Source: Plumapathes pennacea
Lineage: Eukaryota > Cnidaria > Anthozoa > Antipatharia > Myriopathidae
Direction: 5' to 3'
NCBI GenBank assembly: GCA_964036295.1
Contig: OZ038472.1
Coordinates: 4,610,001-4,674,000, forward strand
DNA: 64,000 nucleotides
Shown here in pieces: positions 55,150 through 64,000 of the stretch (positions within the stretch are counted from its first letter, which is position 1; each line of letters begins with the position of its first letter). The notes under the pieces were generated by a model. That model searched no databases and was not told where the DNA came from. It saw nothing but the letters and a program-made list of their open reading frames with translations. The position numbers and the translations under genes were made by a program.

Positions 55150-57515
55150 ATAACTGAGTGCACGACCAGAATGATGAATGTTCTGTGAGAACTACAATCA
55201 TGTAAATCAATACTAGTCCTTTTGTAAACGGCTAGGTTTGACATCTACGTTTTTCCAGTCGTTTTCCCGACCTACCTCATGAACACGCTTTGTACGAAGA
55301 GTAATTATTCAAATTTTCATTTTATTTGCTCTAATTTTAAAGGTAAGACTGAAGGAGAGATGAAAGACAGGCCAATGTCAAAAGTGAAACTTTGTTAAGT
55401 CAGATGACAGGTTATGAAAAGGGTTGATTAACAATATATAGCTAGAGATAACAGCTGGTCAATAACACAGTAAGTGAATGCACGCCAAACAACTACATGC
55501 ATGGCAACGGGACTGAAACAGATGGTTCGTTATATTTACTCATATGAGAGTCCTAAATTAGGTTCCTCATGGCCTTATAACTGTTTTATCAGTTGATGCT
55601 GGAAAGCAAAATTGCACAGGGGATTCAGAAGGGTGCGCGTTTTAGCATCTCAATTATAAAACTCTAAAACGAAATCAGTGACATGAGTGTGACATCCTAA
55701 CAAGGCCGGTAGTCGGTCAATTCCATGTCCACACTATCCGCCGGTTTTCGTTTTTGCCGGTTATCATTTCTCCGTCCATACGTTGTTTATTCGGTTTGCC
55801 TGTCCACGCTAACCCGTTTTTGAAAAGTTCCGTTTTTGGTGACCGTTTTCACCGTTTACTTGTGAACGGGACGACCCAGCGAACCGCAACGTAAATAAAG
55901 CTCGTGTGAACAAAACCGGTTTTCGTGCTGCAAACGGAAGTAAAATGTATGAAGCGAACCTCGAGATGTATTCACGGTCATTTCATCGATGTGTCGCCAA
56001 TTTGGGAAGCATTTGGCACAAGTGTAGCATTCAGGCAAATTTTAGTGGGAAGAAAGCGAAATGGCAAGAGACTTTGGCAGTGAGTGTTTACAACTTCATA
56101 ATAAAGACATGTACCATAAAGAAGAAAATACATAAACTAAGCCTGCTTTACCTGAAACTAAACGTTTGTTGACCTTCTGGTTGTGACTCTAGAGTTGGAA
56201 CCCCAAACCGTCTTTCATTTATCACAGCGCTGTCGATTCCCAAAGTTAGAGATTTCCTCCGGAACCATATAAAGCGTGTTGACAAGCCAGTCACTCGTGC
56301 ATCTTCATCCATCGCCGCACGGCACTGACACCAATGAAGCAGCCACAGCCGGAATATTTCATGCCGCGTGTGTCGGTGAAACGAAATATGTACGACTTGT
56401 CAGTCGAAACGCTAATACATTATTTCAGTTGCAGAAATTAAGATTCGTACCAAACCGAACGATAAGCGTAGAATTTTAATTATTCATTGTTTTTATATTA
56501 CCATTTGAATCGCTGTTTACTTGTGCATCAGTCGCGCATAATTATTTTTGCTTTGGGTATACTAAACTATGCTCCTCTCAAGTGATTGGAAGATATCACC
56601 ATTTTTAATGTACTACAGCTGTTTGGTCATGGCTTGAACTCCCCCTCATGTAAGTACGCGGCTTTTGGATTAAAAACAGTACTATTATCATGGTTTTGTT
56701 TTCTAAAACTGCGTTTGAAAAACAGGAAGCACCTGGATGCCGCATTTATCAGGTCGGTCGCCTCGATTTGAAACCGACCTATAAGCCACTTTCACAAACA
56801 TGCCCAGTAGCAAATAGAGATAAACGAGTGTTTGTCAAATAACTATCTCTGGTGAGCTTGTTCTTGTTTCTTTCGCTATTAAAAGCAGTTCTTCACTCTA
56901 TGCCCACCAGTTTTTATCAAGTGAGCCCGTAAAAAGTGATTTATAACTGAAATAAGAAAAAGATGCTACTTTTCACAAAGGTAAATAAACTATTTGAGAG
57001 GTTGTCTAGGGCAAGTCCTTCATTTTGAGTATTTTTCGTCATCTGTACGTCAGTGCTCGCCAGTAATAAATCCATGTACATTATCGACAATATTCATCGG
57101 AGAAGGTGACGAGGGATCGCCGGGGGGAGGAGGGGAGAAGCCGTGAAATGAGCACCGTTCATCATGAAATAAATCTTTAAATGTTTGAAGAAGTAAAGCA
57201 GTCATTATGTGGAAAACATAAAATATATGTTGTACTTGTAATGGTAATTATAGCAGTGTTTCTGTTGCTACTTTTGCCTTCACTCATGTTAGTCCTCTGA
57301 TCTCTTTGCTGATTTAAATCATTCGTAAAACTAATACGATTTTCAGTGAAAGCTGAAAAAAAAAATTAAGGGTCTGGCTGAAAATATTTTCTTGCAGACT
57401 CCATGGCCAATACCCGTAAACAGTTTAGTTTTTGTTTTACGGAAGTCTACTGATCTAACGAGGGATTTCAGGTACAGTTAACGTCATACTATGAGAAGCT
57501 CGACGTCAAATCTGG

Positions 57516-57722
57516 TAGTAAAATCCCAAGAGTGATCAACTTCAATTTTCTCCTTCAGTTCCTCACCAGAGATTTATCATACAGTAAGGAGAACTTGCCT
57601 TTTCATAGTTTGCTCAAATGAAAGCTGATTGAACTATCAGCTCTCACTACATCACTACATAAACTATTTTCTTCACAAAAGGCTGGAAGAATCTGCAATT
57701 TTATCTGGGAGTGAAGCGGTTC
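57516..57722. mobile_element. CCCTTTCACTCCC-family MITE
   Basis: AGAGTGATCAACTTCAATTT...ACCAGAGATTTATCATACAG...CTGGGAGTGAAGCGGTT, just 3' of the GPCR. Confidence 0.8.
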
Positions 57723-57799
57723 CTATGATATGATACATTCGGCACAATTACTTAGAATAGGTTAGTTTCTCCAGTCCATTTTTTTCTCAAATTTTTTGT

Positions 57800-58843
57800 T
57801 CAGTTTTGTTTAGGCCTCTCAGCTCGGTTTTCCAGCGGTCCAGAAGTGCTTGTTACTGTGCTTGACCTTGGCTTTACCCTATTTCTTGAGCGAGGTCGCC
57901 AATTGAGGCCGAGTAGCTTTTTCATCGCGCTACGGTATCTGCGGCTACGAACGCAGTAGATATATGGATTGATAAACGAATTACAGAGCGAGGCGGTTTG
58001 AGTCCATAAGAACCCCTCCAACCACCAAGACTTAGACTGCGACACGGCCAGAGAATATGCGAGTAGAGGAATCCAGCACATAAAGAAAACGCCAATCACT
58101 ATGGCAACGGTCCGTGCTGCTTTCCGTTCCTTCCTTTGATGTTTTAACTTTCCCTTCTGAGTTCCACTTTCGTCTGCAACAGCCCCTCCATCTCCTTGGT
58201 ATTGAGTGGCGGCCACTTTATCCTCCTGTGCCTTGGCCGCCTTAAGTATGAACGCGTATATTATTATCGTTCCAACAAGCAATGATGAACAATACACCCC
58301 TATGTAAGATCCATCAGGCTTTGCAGTCGGATAGATGAGTGATACACCGAGAGAAAGCGCCCACGTCACGCCGATAGCCGCATACGTCACTCGTTTCGTC
58401 ACAGTGAGCCTTGTGTAATGCAGCGGTTTTGCTATGGATACCAACCGATCGATAGTAATAACAAACATGCTTGTCACCGAAGCCACAGTAGAAAGATATC
58501 CCACAAAGGTCATAATGCCACGGAAAATCTTGTTTTGCTGAAGCGTCTGGAAAAATATCGCACGAAAGACGAACATAGGCTGGTAGAACACAGTCACAAA
58601 CAAGTCCGCAACCGACAGGCTTGCAATAAAGAAGTCTGTGCTCGAACGTAGTCTCGAATCATTGATTAGCGCTGCCACTACGAGCAGATTTCCCAAGGTC
58701 CCCACTATAGATGATGCGCTGTTAATAAATGATAGAATAATTATTGTCTCGAGACGTAAGCTAATCACGTGGTCTGCTGAATTTTGTAAGGTTGGTGTAA
58801 CACTCGCAGTGCTGTTTACGCTGATCGTAGAATTCTCTTCCAT
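57800..58843 (-). CDS. Rhodopsin-class G protein-coupled receptor, 347 residues
   Basis: A seven-helix plasma-membrane receptor. The ATG at 58843 gives MEENSTISVNSTASV, an N-terminus with two NST glycosylation sites; the frame extends further upstream but only to a TTG, and an acceptor (TTTTTGCAG) at 58890 suggests a 5' UTR intron. Landmarks: GTLGNLLVV (helix 1), LSVADL (helix 2), DRL for DRY (helix 3), Trp in helix 4, FFMCWIPL (helix 6) and NSFINPYIYC (helix 7). The cytoplasmic tail is short and Arg/Ser-rich. Position 3.25 is Arg rather than the usual disulfide Cys, and helix 5 (LVGTIIIYAFIL) lacks Pro 5.50. Both traits occur in melanocortin- and cannabinoid-type (MECO) receptors. The ligand cannot be told; cnidarian receptors of this class are highly expanded. 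The CDS is intronless. Confidence 0.9.
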   Translation of the reverse strand: MEENSTISVNSTASVTPTLQNSADHVISLRLETIIILSFINSASSIVGTLGNLLVVAALINDSRLRSSTDFFIASLSVADLFVTVFYQPMFVFRAIFFQTLQQNKIFRGIMTFVGYLSTVASVTSMFVITIDRLVSIAKPLHYTRLTVTKRVTYAAIGVTWALSLGVSLIYPTAKPDGSYIGVYCSSLLVGTIIIYAFILKAAKAQEDKVAATQYQGDGGAVADESGTQKGKLKHQRKERKAARTVAIVIGVFFMCWIPLLAYSLAVSQSKSWWLEGFLWTQTASLCNSFINPYIYCVRSRRYRSAMKKLLGLNWRPRSRNRVKPRSSTVTSTSGPLENRAERPKQN

Positions 58844-58889
58844 GAAGATTTCGTGGCACAAGTTTTGATCTATGTTTCCTCCGGCGTCT

Positions 58890-61800
58890 GCAAAAATTTT
58901 CAAAATAGAGATTGCGTTAAAATGAATGTGTCAAGAGTTCTCCGAAGTACAAATAGAAACGCATTCGATATGATATATTTCAATTTCCTTGTTTGACTTT
59001 GCGATAAGATATGTAGTCATGTGCGAATAACCCAGCGAGAACAATAAAGGAGTGAAAGCTGGGAAGCGAGTTTGAATGTAACTGATCATTGTGTGTAATC
59101 ATTAAAGTGTAAGAGTTTGATCAGAACATTCGTTCTCCTTTCTCTGAATGGGAGAGTTTTTGTGAGTTGTATTTCGGTGAAAGATTTCTGGCATCAAGAT
59201 CTTCCAAAAAGCGGTGAAAATCTACAATCATAAATCAATAATCAATAATCATTAATCATTAATAAATTATATTGGTACAATGGAATAGACCCCTTCACAG
59301 TATGCATGATGGGTAATCAGGGCAAATAAACTGCATATACATTGGTTTTTCTGATCGGTGGAACTTCGAAACACTCCAAACTGTCATTTGCAAGCTTTCA
59401 GTGGTTCTGAGCGATCTTACTATTAAACCGAGACTTCTCGCACGCATCGTCGCCATGTTTCTTTGTTTTTGCCCCGATTACCATCATGCATTCAATACCG
59501 CGAAGGAGTCTATTGTGTCGTTGAATTTGGTCGCTGTGCATGGTCGTGCCTCGGATAGTCCACGCAAGCCAACGGACTTTCTTTACAGCTTGCCAGGCCA
59601 CCCAACACAAGTCTGTTAACAAGTTCTGTTTGGCAAACTTGCGTCGACTTGCAAAGCCTAGAATGGTCAACTCAATGAGCGGGGCATTATCCGATATTTG
59701 CATACCTCAGCTGGAGCAGAACTACTTCACCCTAATGAAATTGATATTGGTTCGCTATGAAACAACTTTAATAGTTGCAAAGATAGCCGTAAAAAAATAA
59801 ACTCGAACCTATAAGAATGACGCTATTTCAAGGCTTATTTTCATGAGCGACATAAGCATAAAGGCCTGAGCCGAAACGATGAAATCAGACGATGAAAAAC
59901 ACAAAAATGCATCGCAATTGCTGCTCTTACCGTCCATGAAGCATTTAGTGCACAATGTTGGGCCAACATGCTACGTTAGTTTGCTTGGGCCTTAATATAT
60001 GCTTATGTTTATGCGCTAGAGAAAACCAGCCTCTAGTCACTGCTCGAGTCAATAAAGTTCTGATCTCGCTCTATTAGTTTTGTTCAGCAAGTTTTCTTTT
60101 CCAAAAAACGAACTCTTCGTTAAGTGCGACATACTACACCTGCCCCTCACAATAAAATTCTTCACTTTCTTTTTGTTCTTACCACGAGAATTACATAAAT
60201 AACCCCCTTCCAGTAGTAGAGATCTAATTATAGAAACTACCTTGAAAACCACAATGTTTTTACAGCTATACAGTGACCTCATTCTATATATTATTGTCTG
60301 AAAGTGATTGGAAGACAAAAAACGCCAACATAGGCGTGGGTAATGGAAACAGGGCGAGGGCAGATATACTGAAACATAACAGGAAGGTGAAAATGAAGCA
60401 AATTAGAATAGTATGTACTGATTTTGGTTCTATTTTTTTATTTTTTTCTCTGTCCAGATCATATTTATGCATGCATGGCAAACTGCGTTAGTAGAAAACT
60501 TTAAATGCTCCGGCCTTGATGTTTAGCGATGACCTTGTAAATATTTGGTACGATCGCAACTTAACGAGTTGTCATTATGCATGTTTCTCAAGGCTTCGCA
60601 AAATATAGCTTTTAGCCTTTTACGCCCCTTTTTAGACGCGCAACAATACAATCAATGTCCGTCACCTTGATGGACACAATTTTGATTCAAAGTAAAAACA
60701 GGAACTCTATCTTCCTTCCATGCCCATTAAGCCGCTTTTACACTGATCAATTATATCTGATTTCCTAATTTCTTACAGAATGTCCCATTATATATTAATT
60801 ACCAACTTCATGAAAAGCCAGTCTAAACCAATGGAAGCAAGCAATGTCAAAAATCTCCAATTCCTGGAGCGGACATTCATCAAGTCCCTTGTATTTGACC
60901 TCCAAAACGAAAATAGATTGAGCGATAGTTTAGTGACTGACGTCATAAATTAAATAACCGTTTATAGGTCATTTATCATCTTTAGCTGAAAGTACTGAAA
61001 GACCATATTCATATACATTTAACGTACACTCAGAAAAGCAAAGTCTATAAATCACATGTTTTTAAATTACAGTCAAAATTGGTCGTTTTCAGTACACGAA
61101 CGATCTTTGAATTTCGGAAACTGTCTGCAGCATAAACTCATTGTTTTCGTATTGAGAACAATATTCGTAATGGTGCAGGACAAAAACGCGTTCGGTGAAC
61201 TTGTTTTTGAGCGAAAATTGTAATTCGGTATAAAAATAGGCATCAAAACATTGCAATATGTTTTGATATATTACGCTCATGAATAACGAGTTTTCATTCT
61301 GTGTTCTTTGATAATTTGTGACAGTGTAACCGTAGATTTACTTCCAGTAGATATTTTACTGTTTTGTCTGAAACATTCTCTTTTATTAAAGTATAAAAAA
61401 TTTGGTATTTCAAAAAGATTACTTCGCGTTCGAGTTCGTGTGGTGATATTGGTCAACATCAACTTGAAGCTACAGAAAGAAGAATTTTACATCGATAAAT
61501 TTTGTGTTTGCTATTCCAGTCTCAGGCGAGATGTGTCACATTCAGACAGAAAAGACATAGTATTCATCAGTGTTCACCCAACGTTTGACTAAACTACGCT
61601 CGTAAAGATAACATTTACACAAAAACGCCGATGAAGTCAGTGTTAAACGTTTGATAAGGGAATATTGACTGTGCGACATAATATGTATAAAAGCATTGCT
61701 AGTTCGAAGAAAAGTCGGTTAGGTAATATAACGCCACACTAACGATATGTGCCAGTCAAGTCGTAAAAATAATCAAAGAAGGAGTCTATAGGATTACCAC

Positions 61801-64000
61801 ACATTAATAGAAACTATCTCTTAGTTTCCCTCTCCGACTTTCTCTCTCAATCTCTCGCCTCTCTGGCTGGCTCTTTAAACTTAAACAACGTCGACAAGCT
61901 ATTAGGCACTGACCTAGCCAAGCGAAGGACTATTAATCAACGTGGAGTTGAAGCTGGAGTTATTCAAGACACATAACTACTTACAAGTTCAATCGTACAA
62001 CGTTGCGGAAAATTACACTAGACGCAGTCTGACTCACCAGTATTCCAGAGCAGGCACCTCGTCGGGATTTTAATAATTCTTTTGGCACTGACCGCTTGAT
62101 GTCGACTGTTTTAGAATGCCAGTAATTCCGGTTCTGGCGACAGCATGGATGAGAGCTGAATGAAACGTAAATACCAACGCAAACCCAATATTGCCAGCTA
62201 CGACACAGTGACACTATTTTAGCTTCTGTAAGTTCAAGGTCTGTCCTTAATTTTGCACTCTCATCGAGGCAGAATATCAAAGTATTTTTGGCTCTCTGAA
62301 CCGTTGAAAACAGTGGCGTGGTTTTCATATAGTGTCTTGGAGTGGCACTCCAGAGAGACTTTGGCACCTTTTTCTTGGTTGTAGTGGTATCCGGCCATAT
62401 GTGGCCATTTCCTCCGACAAGAGATGACCGCCTTTTCCTGCTTGGTCTCAAGGAAAATCTATGTTTACCACTAAGAAGGCTATGCTCACGCAAAGCACGA
62501 TTCGTTAGTAATCACTTTCAACAGCCAATGCTCCAATTTGAGCACTAACGACATTATTTTTGTTATTTTTGTGACAAAATGGTTATTATTTGCGTTAATG
62601 GTAGGCAAGTCGCCTGGGAGTAACTTAGTTAATTGAGCTCATTCTATATATAAAAATTCGTTGCGGAAATAGACTACCCATAAGGTCTGGATATGTATGA
62701 ATTTTGAACAACTTTCTGCTGGGCAACATGGCTAATAACTTCAAAACTCTTAGTTCACAGACTCCAATTCTGGGCTTTGAGAAATATTTTTTCTTTAGAT
62801 CAGTCCATGACGTCATTAAGATTCATGAAGTCTTCATCTAGAAAATTCAACCAATAAGAAGACGGTTTGAGATAAATATAGCCATGGATGATTGACTTTC
62901 CCAGTAATTTTGCTACAGTAAGGTCAATACAATATCAACAGTACTACTCAATCGCTATTAAATAACACTAACAGGGTTCACAGTTACCGTTAATACTGTG
63001 CTTCTACTACTACAACCTCTACAACAAGTAACTTGACCGCCCACACCACACTAGTATTACTCTACTAACTACCACCATCACTTCTGCTACACTATTTTTA
63101 GCAACTGCACTCACAGGCGCTCACGTATGCAAACCACAACAGCCTCTCGTAGGACTTAAACTGCGTCGGCTCTTTCGGTTTTCAGTAGTTTGAGCATTTT
63201 CATGCATACGGTTGTATTTCTCTGTCCAAGTGAACTAAAAACATGAACTTCCCTCAACAACAACATTCGCTTTGTGTTGTCACGAGCTCGAGTCAAATTT
63301 GCCCTTGGCAATCAATTAATGTGTGTAGGTTAACGTCACTCACTGTGAATCACTCAAACTAAAATGCATTTGCGTGCACGTACTTCCACCAACTTTCACT
63401 TGACAGAGCTGAAGCTGGCAAATGCATTTTAGTTTGAGTGTGGGAGGGGGGAGGGGGGGGGGGGGGGGGCACTTTTGTTGGCATAATGCGGAGTTCGGTT
63501 TTATTATGAAAAACTCAGCGTCTGAATTTGGCCTAAAACAAAAAATTTTTTCCCTGGACTGAAAAACTGACAAGAAAGTTACATCAAGAGAAGTATTGAG
63601 ATATTATAGAATGTCAGGAATCAGAAGCAGTTAGTATATCTATTGCCTCAAGAGACACTAGGAAGTTTAGTCGATAATAACTCAGCATCGAGAGCAATAC
63701 CACGGCTTCTTCAATGTTTGGTAGCAACTTACTGACATATATTTCTAGTGACAAGTGATTTTTGTACTTCAAATGATGCAAATGTTGATATTAATGTCGT
63801 TAAAGTTTCGAGTGCGACCGGAGCCTGAGACACTAACGTGAGAAAGTGTGATGTATTCAGAGTGGAATAACATAAAGATGCTAAATGGAAAGTCATAATT
63901 TAACCAGTAGCATTGCGTTTTTTAGTCATAGTATATTGCACGAAAGTTTGTGAAAAGAATTAAACAAGGAAAGGTCGTCATTAACTGTTCGTCACCATAT
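58890..64000. other. Upstream of the GPCR; no gene supported
   Basis: Probably contains GPCR 5' UTR exon(s) and promoter. A minus-strand frame ending near 61981 holds a perfect donor (ACTG|GTGAGT at 62039-62040) but lacks an ATG, so it may be a noncoding first exon or chance. Confidence 0.4.
63351..63440. repeat. Perfect 23-bp inverted repeat beside a G run
   Basis: CACTCAAACTAAAATGCATTTGC at 63351-63373 and its exact inverse at 63418-63440, 44-base loop. It is followed by GGGAGGGGGGAGGG and a long G run to 63469. Confidence 0.9.

Larger units (their letters stand above)
52227..57799. other. Region between the two genes; no gene supported
   Basis: Should hold the receptor gene promoter and possibly a 5' UTR exon, not pinned down. 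Repeats: fold-back element 54834-55149, a TCCACACTATCCG-type MITE fragment at about 55725-55910, and a CCCTTTCACTCCC-family copy at 57516-57722. A cysteine-containing minus-strand frame at 54131-54349 is discussed under findings. Confidence 0.45.

Noticed and set aside
58843..58903. N-terminal extension of the GPCR by 20 residues
   Set aside because: The upstream in-frame start is TTG, and a splice acceptor lies within the extension.
61981..62493. 170-codon minus-strand frame
   Set aside because: It would start at TTG, has upstream stops and no recognisable domain; only the internal GTGAGT donor is notable.

Overview
This window looks like nuclear DNA of an animal, most likely an anthozoan cnidarian (a coral or sea anemone). 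The DNA is AT-rich, with intron-dense genes and GT-AG splice sites. It is saturated with short fold-back transposons (MITEs), tandem repeats and a tRNA-derived SINE. The one large gene is built from phase-1 exon modules (SRCR, YWTD propeller, EGF) of a kind common in cnidarian genomes. Species cannot be fixed from sequence alone.

Layout. 1-16.4 kb is a repeat-rich stretch without a gene I can name. It holds MITEs, a 108-bp tandem repeat, a 69-bp minisatellite inside a MITE (9.9-10.9 kb) and a 193-bp satellite rich in GGATCC (12.35-13.76 kb). Two isolated, well-formed candidate exons lie here, one plus strand near 3.3 kb and one minus strand near 7.9 kb. 16.4-52.2 kb is a single minus-strand gene. 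I could chain 34 exons across 33 GT-AG introns with consistent phase into 10,062 coding bases (3,353 residues plus stop). 57.8-58.8 kb is an intronless-CDS rhodopsin-class GPCR on the minus strand. The rest of 52-64 kb shows MITEs and no recognisable gene.

The main gene encodes a giant type I membrane receptor: signal peptide, six YWTD beta-propellers, six SRCR domains, five complete EGF modules plus one truncated EGF, one Tudor-like module, short Pro/Thr linkers, a Thr/Pro mucin-like stalk, a juxtamembrane EGF, a SEA-like region, one transmembrane helix and a 208-residue tail. The tail has an LDL-receptor-type FxNPxY motif, a second NPxY and several YxxL/M motifs. The ectodomain is an internal tandem duplication: exons 2-14 and exons 17-29 carry the same 13 modules in the same order with the same phases. 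Propellers plus NPxY suggest endocytic or signalling uptake in the LRP style. The SRCR domains and mucin stalk suggest surface recognition of microbial or polyanionic ligands. I do not recall a described family with this combination, and it is the best candidate here for an undescribed system.

The introns carry further points of interest: a hammerhead-ribozyme motif in sense orientation (43.45 kb), a MITE that reaches a splice donor (22.48 kb), inverted repeats around an SRCR exon (28.8/29.6 kb), a partial exon duplication with a decoy splice donor (33.76 kb), and an 11-bp minisatellite interrupted by a MITE (44.9-46.0 kb).
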